From positions 1-63,997 of IMG/VR virus record IMGVR_UViG_3300046018_000239: DNA of 63,997 bases; one strand, 5' to 3'. This stretch comes from a virus. Below are positions 53,401 to 57,870 of this stretch, one piece after another; within the stretch, counting starts at the first letter, position 1; each line of letters begins with the position of its first letter. The translations under genes were made by a program, and so were the position numbers. Below the pieces are notes generated by a model. It did no database searches. It worked only from the letters and a program-made list of their open reading frames with translations, and was not told where the DNA came from.

Positions 53401-53522
53401 GCATCGTGGACACGGTGCGGGACAGCGAGCGGACCCGGGCGGAGCGGGATCTGCGCCGCGCGCCGAAGGAACTGCGGCCGGGGGTGCGGGAGCGCCAGCA
53501 GGCGATCGAGGCGCGGGAGTGA
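41439..53522 (+). CDS. Giant polyvalent protein: pyrophosphatase-like, methyltransferase and SNF2-helicase domains, 4027 aa
   Basis: ATG 41439 overlaps the previous stop (ATGA). Two WAGFE tags (W9, W20) open the protein. Further domains: hydrophobic segment (about 334-352); inorganic-pyrophosphatase-like polyvalent domain (about 700-835); coiled coil (about 850-990); Gly/Pro linker (about 1130-1250) overprinted by another gene; class I methyltransferase with EPSMGTGN (1387-1394) and motif IV NWPF (1452-1455, instead of NPPF); SNF2-type helicase with GTGKT (2063-2067), DEAH (2244-2247) and QRNGRGWRQG (from 2638); two C-terminal hydrophobic segments (about 3514-3538 and 3749-3776). Comparable DarB-like polyvalent proteins travel in the virion and protect incoming DNA from restriction; that role is inferred. 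Last gene of the late operon. Confidence 0.85.
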   Translation: MTNLASDDWAGFEPVAADEWAGFEAAPAVPPRQAEPRSPTEPPIVAGQPFWRPGAAEAPRALEAVSAAPPPAQAASPPPPPAGPPAPRMGNPGARMARPIEGFDEPAPLPGPQPLMQEVPMELFPGSPRNLRPAGQRVDTLNFTDPQGRVTSTVRQPVPDDMATPRPPPEFPDPQEYTRPQQRDYASLTPGQRAGDQLRSGVETLKQGIDSMGLGGIYGQLQQIDRADQAAASGTPLASPRRMEAAAGGGMDALSPQQRAIMRERLEAEAGQKLTSIITSSNRQALLASNPAARAITEAGNEGRWRDAWRIFLTDPGGIIQQFAVESAPLSAPMIVGGLAAGLVGGPVLGALTAFGGSYGTEFGPGQVQAILEALRARGVDVTDERAVAGFLRTDPQIAIDAASEAGRAALGPAAFDAMGMGAAGGLRRGAGFLRNAGVVGRNTGLELAGEPAGAALGQILGGGSIDKPGDLIGEFLGAGPQVVGSTAYGTLMEMRQPSPLAGVTAQQPQDQTTTAPNPGMPADPQAPPPAAGVPPSQVQPTQDVPPAAPGAGAAVPPAGPAPPPVHVNPGAPDLEADLQDPRPAEQIEAEKEAAAQAALQQAQAALPRGWTVERQDGDFLLLDPHGNEAGALNRAPDAEAVEGWRRLAEQANATGVYNDAIRDGDGTKAAPVQAVRPGDVDHAAGQANPAPTPAQAEAGNYAKGHVRLHGLDIAIETRKGETRTGVGADGRPWSVQMPAHYGEVKGTVGSDGDAVDVYLGHDAENPNGTVYVIDQVDADTGKFDEHKAIIGAGSLAEAQRLYHAAFNDGRGPDRMGAVLPLTLPEFKAWLASGKTKQPLNPAQISKGIRDRRAAAAQQQKAEADAKAAQAAEEKARKDAEGQKVKAEADKRADAAKQYQRVRSLIHKLREAGMTDYAKSLAEMVQNNRKQGVPPGAAGVDELEASVTRTIAQHIEKQEAERVRKLAEQKRRQDLEAEQKKAKEEAAAPEGEKGEKKGEKTAAPKPEPVAPAVDPEPSPAPAPAGPKLLVSDDRMAELKAKLKAKMQGQLNAGLDPEMIALGAELAVGYLERGTRRFAAWSAQVVSDLGEEVRPFLRAWYESARYYPGFDNAGMTPAAQIDSGEPEGDDNADGQGGSDASGGGTAPAAGPAVDPEPGNAQPDPEVVGDGAPGDVGAAPDAEPVGDDGLPGATADVGGTGPAGGSGNADNGRPRGGRAQPSSAGAGSGNGGNGAADGGTGGSGAGSAGGVATPSPAGPSAGDFHIDDPAAYLGGGPVARFNRNRAAIETLNAVRDSDRPATREEQEKLAGYTGWGSFGQDLFKGSWQNPNPRPGWEERDRWLRAHLGRPAWESAQASILNAHYTDPPVVLAMWDMVRRAGFEGGRVLEPSMGTGNFFSLMPQDLKARSDLTGIELDTTTAEISKLLFPDSNVRQMPYQDSRTPDGFYDVVIGNWPFAGQTVADRRHGKMKPTLHDFFFLKALDQARAGGLVIGITSHGTMDKEGTRVRAHLARNAELVAAIRLPTGAFEGYAGTAVVTDIVVLKKRATPLLETPDEAWVKASMVPTPAGPEVRLNEYFRQNPERVLGTVNFGSGTTQGSAGLIVDRPDNLMEKLTAAVEAIPEGAYERERANDHITYITNHTADREGALVFQGDEAFVVRGEQLAPAHQVAKFLVKSAKENASRLQQLRDLVAMRRAYAELITKERAGQDAEAERTTLRQQFEAFTKANGPLNKSFGLAYLSKIDDPFYPALAALMTKDGKPAAILSRSTMRAKPKLENPSIADAFVLARQQSIRPTLAEIAALTGKPADEVKAGLIKSGAVFETVDGDVEPSDLYLSGNVRVKLRQAQAAVAEGQKHLQRNVDALKEVQPKDVPYYDIEVQLGATWVPEDVYEDYVAHMLNRPNTEGINIRFTLGRWKARLTGLNNLSAARSGFGMDDRRVPFSRLLQAAMSNQTFKVMAKDDKGTEYVDPKPTKQAADRIANIRASFGEWLWKDAERRVALEQSYNETRNAHATPKYDGSFMAFEGMALSLGRGEFQLRQHQVNAIWRAVVNRKSINAHEVGTGKTFTMGGIAVESRRYGIAKKPLILAHNANSKAVSSEIQAMYPAAKVLYIDNLAPSEVEVQLRRIANDDWDAIVVPHSQIDRFALSKETLMEIAKEEIEALEQAAIEAAKEDGSSVDVDDMDAIRAGDKKASGRLRSPTAKDLVRARNSVLNKIDALAIRASRDKAVQFENLGIDMILVDEAHEFKKPPIVTGMKMKGLQTQTSDMSIALNFLTSYVRRQNNGNGIHTFTGTPITNTLVEIFHQMRYVMLEEMKAAGVDTWDAWFGSFSREVQDVELSAAGEYEPITRLAAFINVPELRRLVGQYLDVVFGDDMPEMQPRRTESGKTMASPDLTEAERVELENGRTENAGDRPYKKVVNVTSEMTDEQVALFEQFQQDSRTFRNAKGKERRRLMAIGDPSSPVIVEGGANLASFDERMYDRDRLRDNPLHGQEGTAPLDPRSKVAQVVKNVTEIYNSDPRANQVIFADQGYNSTSERAIPETDPKQTKRVKTFSAIKDLVERLVASGIPREQIALVTGGASAEKKFEISEAMNEGRLRVVIGLSSTLGVGVNMQRNLRAMHHMDAPYMPGDLEQRNGRGWRQGNQWNTVLEYRYITDRLDGRRWQILAVKQRFILSFMKDNNAASRIIEGEAAADAPSDFLESFAEAAGDPRALTREQMKRKLEGLNQAERMHGQAVADSKKMLADQLTEKKRIADWLTDAEKEGGPVGAVAEFVERTKGDAFEAVIGGKKATTRAEATDAVKALTADMRQGDSQRPAGQIADAKITMAWPRLGSTPEIAIKLGGWDFFGTSIASLESQIRNFLKVPATRRQQASEIEANIERLREVVAAPFSRAKQLKAAKQTLEDLEADLTANPVAPPGWLRIGTPRESTVFWQGKPFTVTGHRWNKDGWFVLAEDDRGGVVIPYTEATDQQGIPAYEERPFTSPVVVDPKAAGAQGGTTVNSGLPFSPENFRRFMLEPAQAGIRAATEAFQRVLDRVVEAVMNRQRPVPGNIVVADKARADTLTPFLSRLRLPNRMFRRWPALASLVDQGIKAEEHMSIWTKRLAAKLDNLLGSLKRGRGDREKVMAALLDADANEVDIEKGDVADAHWAAHGLNAAEASAAAGLNRLLVEVARLVDQHRRAMLPKVVEAKATVWRQMKALMDSASVAGPQYQQAYRRRSYLNRRIREGKGDLAAHAAEIRQINDDLRAMRASDPSIQDRLDDLREQYDALEARLQATSVRTRKGYFPHKFFGSWRLYEITKEKDPDTGEPVRREITSDQGFYDTQGEAIAAAEAFLKENPGASLRVEPKVTVFPGNSGGAVLSDAAFGKLTRQLQKQAGLEGEALAEALKGVAKRQSRRRVFSPSLQRKGAEGFAEDLERVMRTHIAQAVRYVELDKLKWAYVSTMERLGLSAADPRKVERSGQQEVQRTMAAWFRDVNGTKQPGESQLDAAIQRAGIPRATLVAFGGMSMFAGLVGAPIISLPVGAYFALRTANALKKGGDFPTRTIVGDIASDFAILKLGVLNIASAVVNLTQTVVNTYPVLGEKWTAIGMKRASAALWSQARNAATPGRMSTDAILLQRADIASRFNLQSENPVLAHNKDLVDRVRGWFMLPFESVERFNRATAFLGAYARAEDQGLSPARATQAAQDVLRRTQFHQGNATRPEILRDQLLRLPAQFKNFMAQQIGFVVGLEGKEIGRFLVGVLLVAGLLGFPGLQLLDWLVLAFTGVSAIGELRNAILTSGAAGELAGTFIDALGRGLPALLGTDISSRVGVGAGFLPDSGSDFSGPLTGTIRSLSQVAQGHGGLADYLTALGPFGNPLKAMEAAANGASATSSRFWTGGVIGDGESRMTNPRKRSETEYRPTNGELVRYGLGFRPLSQSLQADQRAVQARETKERTDKQNRALAAYVQARWDGAPQERLVELANAARRAGVTQRRIVDTVRDSERTRAERDLRRAPKELRPGVRERQQAIEARE
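44827..45186 (+). CDS. Overprinted small gene nested in the giant gene, 119 aa
   Basis: In the +1 frame of the giant gene. ATG 44827 is preceded by AGGAG with good spacing. The product is a well-formed helical protein (LTDREVLTLQAEARRRRRDP, SRILKSWETERPAMWARLQ, GMPITDAREEAERNHLLLG) with an acidic tail. Its third codon positions are almost all G or C, whereas over the same bases the giant frame has many A/T third positions and encodes low-complexity Gly/Asp/Pro. So the coding signal switches frame here. Either a truly embedded gene or a former separate gene engulfed when flanking genes fused. Confidence 0.7.
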   Translation: MLTDREVLTLQAEARRRRRDPQLIQNLEMHSRILKSWETERPAMWARLQTQNLSETMAFLAQQRMWEERDRLVEAGMPITDAREEAERNHLLLGPEAETEETAPPTEELEEAVQEVPEV

Positions 53523-53578
53523 ACCATCAAGTCCCGCTTGATAGTTGCCCGGTCGGGTCAGGACCGCAACGTAACCGC

Positions 53579-53619
53579 CAGGAAGTGAGGCTATCTGCCG
53601 AAAAGCGCGTCACTTCCTG
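53579..53619. repeat. 10-bp inverted repeat left of attP candidate
   Basis: CAGGAAGTGA (53579-53588) is perfectly inverted as TCACTTCCTG (53610-53619), 21 bases apart. It lies 57 bases after the giant gene and could be a protein-binding site in the attachment region or the stem of a transcription terminator for the late operon; no T-tract follows, so the former is preferred. Confidence 0.45.
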
Positions 53620-53704
53620 AAATGCCACCGCTGCGGCACCGGCTGAGTCCAGGAATGGTGTTTTTCGGCAGTCGCTTGCGGGTTTCAGCGGCTGGGGATC
53701 ATGC

Positions 53705-53743
53705 CCCCCAGACAAGTGCGCTACCAGGCTGCGCTACACTCCG
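53705..53743 (-). other. Candidate attP core, 5' half of tRNA-Pro
   Basis: Read leftward from 53743 the 39 bases match the 5' half of a bacterial tRNA-Pro(GGG): acceptor strand CGGAGTG, the D-arm (GCGC .. AGCCTGGTA .. GCGC) and the anticodon arm CTTGTCTGGGGG. The homology stops at the anticodon loop, so no complete tRNA is present. Tyrosine integrases commonly use tRNA genes as attB, and one is encoded 2.1 kb away. Flanking GCCGAAAA sites (53597-53604, 53663-53670 inverted, 53782-53789) would serve as integrase arm sites. The remaining bases of 53523-53916 hold no supported gene. Confidence 0.65.
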
Positions 53744-53916
53744 ATGGCCGTTTCTCTAGGGTTTCCTGCCTTTGCCGGCAAGCCGAAAAACCCGCGTGAC
53801 GCCTACGTGGCGGAACAAAAGGGATATGGAGGGAGGGTTCAGCCACCGATCCGTCACGGGGGCGTTCTGCCCCTGTTCGCAGAATGCTTCCCATGGGGTG
53901 GCGGGGTGAACCGCCA

Positions 53917-54135
53917 TCAAAGGCCCATCCCCCAGCTAATCGCCTCCAGCCGCCGGGCCGCCTCCGTGACCTGGGCGGCGACGGTCTGCACCGCGAAGGC
54001 GATGGCCATCTGCTGGACGGCATCACCAGACTCGGCCTGGGCAAGCAGGTTGAACACCTCGGCCACACCAGCGAGTTGAGCGAGCGCGTTGCGGGCCTCG
54101 ATGAGGTTGGCACGGAACGCCTTGTCTTGGGGCAC
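53917..54135 (-). CDS. Small hypothetical protein, 72 aa
   Basis: GTG 54135 with AGGA eight bases upstream. Helical product, Ala/Gln/Val-rich (ALAQLAGVAEVFNLLAQAES, then AIAFAVQTVAAQVTEAARRL), suited to a small coiled-coil bundle. Lies leftward between the attP candidate and a 3x12-bp repeat. Support is moderate, from an uninterrupted frame with sensible composition. Confidence 0.5.
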   Translation of the reverse strand: MPQDKAFRANLIEARNALAQLAGVAEVFNLLAQAESGDAVQQMAIAFAVQTVAAQVTEAARRLEAISWGMGL

Positions 54136-54153
54136 AGTATAGTCCTACGCACG

Positions 54154-54189
54154 GCGGCCAAAGCGGCGGCCAAAGCGGCGGCCAAAGCG
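54154..54189. repeat. Three tandem copies of a 12-bp unit
   Basis: The 12-mer GCGGCCAAAGCG occurs three times in exact tandem (54154-54189). It lies just upstream of the divergent starts at 54135 (leftward) and 54295 (rightward), so it could be a spacer whose copy number varies, or a regulator binding array. Confidence 0.7.
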
Positions 54190-54294
54190 GGGAATGGCGT
54201 ATACGTGATGACCGCCACGTTAACTCGCGCCGCATTCGGCGCTTGGTTCCGCGCCCGGAATCCTTCTACCTTCCGGCGAAACGGAGGTGCCCTT

Positions 54295-54426
54295 ATGCGC
54301 GTGATCTTCCTGTGCCTGTTCCTGACGGGTTGCCAAACCGCGCCGACGACCGGCCAGGTGGTGGGCGACGTGCTGGACGTGGCGTTCTACACCGCCGTCT
54401 CCGTGGCGCTCGGCGCCATTCGGTAG
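54295..54426 (+). CDS. Small lipoprotein, 43 aa
   Basis: ATG 54295 has GGAGG seven bases upstream. The product begins MRVIFLCLFLTGCQTAP: a short signal peptide and an LTGC lipobox, so the cysteine at residue 13 would be lipidated after signal peptidase II cleavage. The remaining 30 residues are mostly hydrophobic (VGDVLDVAFYTAVSVALGA). Small lipoproteins beside attP often act in lysogenic conversion, superinfection exclusion or as outer spanins; which is not resolved. A hairpin follows. Confidence 0.7.
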   Translation: MRVIFLCLFLTGCQTAPTTGQVVGDVLDVAFYTAVSVALGAIR

Positions 54427-54435
54427 CCAGAACGC

Positions 54436-54469
54436 AAAAGCCGCCCGCCCCGTGAGGAGCGAGCGGCTT
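54436..54469 (-). terminator. Terminator, mainly for the leftward operon
   Basis: AAGCCGC (54438-54444) pairs with GCGGCTT (54463-54469), reinforced by inner CGC/GCG pairs; on the minus strand it is followed by TTTTG (54439-54435). It would stop transcripts of the sulfotransferase operon (genes at 54597 and beyond) and may also end the small lipoprotein message from the other side. Confidence 0.6.
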
Positions 54470-54596
54470 AAGGGCACATGCTACGGGCCGGGCGCAACGC
54501 CGGCATCTCTTTGCCCCGAGAATCCCGAGGCTAGTTACCGCCCCAGCGTCCAGGGCGGTGTGGCGGGTAGCTGTTCCGCCGTCCGCAGTGGGCCGA

Positions 54597-54800
54597 CTAT
54601 GCCTTGGCGGCCTCGGCCCGCGCAACCTCCTCCTCGGTCCACTGGCTCCCGGTCAGGAGCGCCGCTTTACGCAGCACGTCTCGGTACGCGGCGACTGCTT
54701 TCGCGCCGGCGACCACCTCGGCGTAGCCCCCGGGGGCTGGCGGGACGCGGACGTTGGCCGCCCACTCCAGGGTTTTCTTGCAGAGCGGCGCGTCAGCCAT
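54597..54800 (-). CDS. Small hypothetical protein, 67 aa
   Basis: ATG 54800, overlapping the end of the previous gene by eight bases. Product is helical with a WTEEEVARAEAAKA tail and a central VVAGAKAVAAYRDVLRKAAL helix. Third gene of the sulfotransferase operon; function unknown. Confidence 0.6.
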   Translation of the reverse strand: MADAPLCKKTLEWAANVRVPPAPGGYAEVVAGAKAVAAYRDVLRKAALLTGSQWTEEEVARAEAAKA

Positions 54801-55293
54801 TGGCGGTGGTCCTCAGTTCTTCCTCAGCGGCCACGGCCAGTGCGTCGTTGAGGCGAAGCCGGTGCTTCTCCCTGTCCGTCACCCACTTCATGGGTTGGCG
54901 CCGCGGCAGTGCGTCCAGTGACGCCGCGATCATGCTGGAGGTGGCCTGCGCCGGGACAATGAGGGCGCCCTGCCGCCTCAGCATTTCCGCGACGGCCTGG
55001 CCGTTCCCCCCGAGGTTCAGCGTCGAGAGCGCCTTGCTGACGCGTTCCCCGGCAAAGGAGACGCGGCTGGTGGAGGACAGCCGCTCGCGGATCTCATACG
55101 AGCCATTCAGCACATGCTCGATGAGGTGCTTTGTCATCCCTGGCTTGATCCCGGCCCGGTAGAACGGCACCACCACGCCCCAGCCGAAGTCATGCACCAG
55201 GACGCGCCACTCCGGCGCCAGGGTGTCGATCTCGGCCATGCGCTTGCGGATTAGCGCCAAGCCCGTGGCGTCCATGCCTCCGCTATCGGGCAT
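54793..55293 (-). CDS. Hypothetical protein in sulfotransferase operon, 166 aa
   Basis: ATG 55293, overlapping the sulfotransferase stop by 11 bases, hence co-translated. Alpha/beta protein with HDFGWGVVVPFYRAG, ERVSKALSTLNLGGNGQAV and KWVTDREKHRLRLND. Residue 7 is a second in-frame Met. No family recognised; co-translation suggests it works with the sulfotransferase. Confidence 0.65.
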   Translation of the reverse strand: MPDSGGMDATGLALIRKRMAEIDTLAPEWRVLVHDFGWGVVVPFYRAGIKPGMTKHLIEHVLNGSYEIRERLSSTSRVSFAGERVSKALSTLNLGGNGQAVAEMLRRQGALIVPAQATSSMIAASLDALPRRQPMKWVTDREKHRLRLNDALAVAAEEELRTTANG

Positions 55294-55885
55294 CTGGCGC
55301 CTCCATTAGATGCGTCTCCAGCATCCCATGCAGGCAGTCCGGGGACCGCGGGCGGGCCTGGGCCGCCATCAAGCCGGCGTCCAGGCCGTCCCACCAGGGA
55401 CGCAGCCGCACAGCCATGGTCTCGGCGATCATGTGCGGTTGCCGGATCACGTCTTCAAAGTCCAACGTCAGCAGCGGCACCGGGATGGCATTCAAGGCGC
55501 GTGGTTCATCGGCTTTCAGCTTGGCAACCATCAACCGCCGCGTGTTCCGCGTGTCAGGCACGTTGTGCCCCATGGCGCGCAGCAGCTTGATCTGGCTCTT
55601 TGCCTGCTGGCGCGGGTCACGCCGGAGCCAGATGGAGAAGAACCCGCCAGGGATCGAGACCGGCGCGCTTGGGCGTTGCATGCTGACATGCGGGTCCAGA
55701 ACCTTCACCGCTTTGCCGCCCTGCTGCGTGAGCCAGGACCAGGACATGCTGGGGTAGGTTTCCTGGCACTCAAAATCGGGGTAGCTGCCGGCGACCTTGG
55801 CGCCCCCAGCGGCCAGCATCTGCATGATGAGGCTGGTGCCGCAACGGCCGAGGCCGCAGACCAGCATGATGGGGCGGTCAACCAT
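55283..55885 (-). CDS. PAPS-dependent sulfotransferase-like protein, 200 aa
   Basis: ATG 55885 has GGAGG upstream. The 5'-phosphosulfate-binding loop CGLGRCGTSLI (10-20) and the 3'-phosphate-binding motif RRDPRQQAKS (88-97) match the two signatures of the sulfotransferase fold. It is at the short end of the family. It would transfer sulfate from PAPS to an acceptor, perhaps a surface glycan or phage-modified carbohydrate; acceptor unknown. The gene follows the integrase directly, overlapping by eight bases, a classic place for lysogenic-conversion cargo. Activity is inferred, though both motifs are intact. Confidence 0.8.
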   Translation of the reverse strand: MVDRPIMLVCGLGRCGTSLIMQMLAAGGAKVAGSYPDFECQETYPSMSWSWLTQQGGKAVKVLDPHVSMQRPSAPVSIPGGFFSIWLRRDPRQQAKSQIKLLRAMGHNVPDTRNTRRLMVAKLKADEPRALNAIPVPLLTLDFEDVIRQPHMIAETMAVRLRPWWDGLDAGLMAAQARPRSPDCLHGMLETHLMEAPDAR

Positions 55886-57119
55886 TGGTCCCCTCCTTCC
55901 GTGCTCCGGGTTCTTCATGCTGTTCCACCTCCGCCGGCTGCCCGAACGGCAGCGCCAGGTGCGCCGTCGCCGAGGCAATGGCCGCCTCCTTCCGTCCCGG
56001 CATCAGGTGAGCGTAGCGCATGGTGGTCTGGAGGTTCCGGTGCCCCAGAGCCTCGCCCACCAGCCGCAGATCGCCGCCGTCAGTCAGCAGCCAGGACGCG
56101 AAGGTATGCCGCAGGTCGTGGATGCGGGCGTCGGGCACGCCGGCCGCCTTGGTCGCGGTGCGGAAGCTGCGGCGGAAGTCCTGGATCTGCCGGCCGCGGT
56201 AGAGGTGCGAGGCGCAGTGCGGGCAGCGGCACGCAACCTGCTCCCGGCCATAGACGAACACGGGCCCGGTGCGCCTGGCCGGCTCGGGCTCCAGGAAGGC
56301 CAGCAGCGCGAGCGCCGGCTGGGTCAGGCTGATCGTCAGGCGACGGTCGCCCTTCTGGATCATCACCGCCCGCGCCAAGTCGAAGCTGACGTTCTCCCAC
56401 TGTAGGCCCGTGAGGTTGCCCTTTCGCAGGCCGGTCAGCAGGTCGAAGAACACCAGCGGCCGGGCGTGCGGGATGATGGTCCGCAGCACCTGGCCGGCGG
56501 TGTCGTGGCCGAGAAACCGCTCCCTGCCTTCCGGTTCCTTCATGGTGTGCTTCGCCTTCTCCCAGGTGCCGGCCTCGGCGCCCAGGATCTCCGTGGCGTA
56601 CTTGCAGACGACGCGGAGGGTGGAGAGGTAGCGGTTGACCGTCGCCGGGCTGGACGCCGCGTGCTTGGCGTTCTGCTCCTCGGTCGCGCCCTCTCCGTCA
56701 CGCAGGCCGCGCACCAGCCGGGCAATGCAGGCGTCATCGAGGTCGCGCAGGTCCGTCGCCGGCCCCAGCACGCGCAAAATGCGTGCCAGGAAGTAGCGTT
56801 GCGCCTCCTTCCCGTAGCCGCTGTCCTTCCCCTTGTCCTCGTACCAGCGCACGAAGGCCTCGTTCAGGGTGAGCCGGGGCTTTTCCCGCTCGCCGAGTTG
56901 GATGCGGCGCCAGGTGCGCTCCCGCTCCGCCGCGGCGAACGCGGCTGCTGCGGCGTGGTCCGCAGTCCCGCAGCTACCGCGAAGTCGATCACCCCCGATG
57001 CTGAAGTCATAGTGCCACCACGGGCTGCCCGCCCGGGTGACAAGCCACTCCTCCCCCGCGATTTTCCGCCGGCGGCCGGCTGGGGGCTTTGGTCGAGGGT
57101 CTGGTGTTGCTGCTGCCAT
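55878..57119 (-). CDS. int: Tyrosine integrase
   Basis: 413 aa. ATG 57119 has AGGAGG five bases upstream (GTG 57140 is also open). N-terminal arm-binding-like region is basic; a core-binding helical domain spans about 70-190. Catalytic residues lie in TGLRKGN (about 227-233), HDLRHTF (about 333-339), LGHRN (about 354-358) and TTMRYAH (about 361-367), the expected R-K-H-R-H-Y set. A CRCPHC insertion near 290 may bind zinc. It would recombine attP (53705-53743 candidate) with host tRNA-Pro. Confidence 0.92.
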   Translation of the reverse strand: MAAATPDPRPKPPAGRRRKIAGEEWLVTRAGSPWWHYDFSIGGDRLRGSCGTADHAAAAAFAAAERERTWRRIQLGEREKPRLTLNEAFVRWYEDKGKDSGYGKEAQRYFLARILRVLGPATDLRDLDDACIARLVRGLRDGEGATEEQNAKHAASSPATVNRYLSTLRVVCKYATEILGAEAGTWEKAKHTMKEPEGRERFLGHDTAGQVLRTIIPHARPLVFFDLLTGLRKGNLTGLQWENVSFDLARAVMIQKGDRRLTISLTQPALALLAFLEPEPARRTGPVFVYGREQVACRCPHCASHLYRGRQIQDFRRSFRTATKAAGVPDARIHDLRHTFASWLLTDGGDLRLVGEALGHRNLQTTMRYAHLMPGRKEAAIASATAHLALPFGQPAEVEQHEEPGARKEGTNG

Positions 57120-57292
57120 TGCTGCCTCCTGTTCAGCCACTCCGCCAGCAGGGGCCTGGTGTACCGGCGCATTGTGCCGATGGTCACACAGGGCACCCCC
57201 GCAGCGCGGAAGGTCTTTGCATCAAGATGCAGGAGGGCAGCCGCTTGCTTGAGCGTAAGCAGCTGCAGGTCAGCGTCGGTGTATGTCGTCAC
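56864..57292 (-). CDS. Excisionase-like HTH protein
   Basis: GTG 57292 with AGGGGG eight bases upstream. The first ~60 residues (LTLKQAAALLHLDAKTFRAA, then GVPCVTIGTMRRYTRPLLAEWL) match the winged-HTH pattern of excisionases and MerR-like factors. The second half, a Ser/Gly/Pro-rich tail, overlaps the integrase frame for about 256 bases and is probably unstructured. Xis-type proteins bend attL/attR DNA and steer integrase to excision. Its position between repressor and integrase fits. Confidence 0.72.
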   Translation of the reverse strand: MTTYTDADLQLLTLKQAAALLHLDAKTFRAAGVPCVTIGTMRRYTRPLLAEWLNRRQQWQQQHQTLDQSPQPAAGGKSRGRSGLSPGRAARGGTMTSASGVIDFAVAAGLRTTPQQPRSPRRSGSAPGAASNSASGKSPGSP

Positions 57293-57378
57293 TGGTAACG
57301 CCCCCTGCTTGTTGGGAAGGGGGGCAGGGCAGCGCGCCCGTCACATCGCGCTTGCTGCCCAGGGTGGAAGGGTAGGCC

Positions 57379-57849
57379 TCAGTCAGCCTGCAGCGGTTCC
57401 CCAACCTCTGCGGTGACTTCGGCCAAGCGGGCTTCGGCGTCCTGCGCTCGGGCGAACTGCTCGACGGTCTGCCGGATGATGCGCTGCTGCGCCTCGTCCA
57501 GCAGGTTGTACCGCTCCAGCAGGTCCACATTCGCGTGCGTCAGGAGTTCGGCATCGCTGGCGCGCGTGACCTTCGTCGTGCTGGTCGTCAGCGGGTCGAA
57601 GCCTTCGGCGAACCAGGCGATCTCGAATCCCAACGCGCGGGCGATGGCCCACAGCCGGTTGAAGAACATCCGGTTGCGGCCAGTCTCGTACTTCTCGATC
57701 GCCTGCGTGGTGAGGCCAAGCTGCGATGCGAGGTAGTCGCGCGACCAACCTCGCTGTGTGCGGGCCTGCTTGACCCGCTCGCCCAGGTAGATGTCCAGCG
57801 GTTCCACCGCCTCGGCGCGGGTCCGTGCGGCGGTCAGGGCAGACGACAT
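57379..57849 (-). CDS. XRE-family HTH repressor
   Basis: 156 aa. The HTH lies at about 24-78 (RVKQARTQRGWSRDYLASQL, GLTTQAIEKYETGRNR, RLWAIARALGFEI), a clear Cro/C1-type fold. The C-terminal half is helical and acidic, without an apparent RecA-cleavage (S24 peptidase) domain, so control would be by oligomerisation or degradation rather than LexA-like autocleavage. Likely the lysogeny repressor, but it may be one of several regulators. Confidence 0.8.
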   Translation of the reverse strand: MSSALTAARTRAEAVEPLDIYLGERVKQARTQRGWSRDYLASQLGLTTQAIEKYETGRNRMFFNRLWAIARALGFEIAWFAEGFDPLTTSTTKVTRASDAELLTHANVDLLERYNLLDEAQQRIIRQTVEQFARAQDAEARLAEVTAEVGEPLQAD

Positions 57850-57870
57850 GATCGGTACTCCTCAGTTGGG

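Noticed and set aside
53523-53720. Possible minus-strand 62-codon gene beside attP
   Set aside because: Poor composition, no ribosome-binding site and overlap with inverted repeats and the tRNA fragment.
53705-53743. Complete tRNA-Pro gene
   Set aside because: Only the acceptor strand, D-arm and 5' anticodon arm match; there is no T-arm or 3' acceptor strand, so it is an attachment-site remnant, not a functional tRNA.
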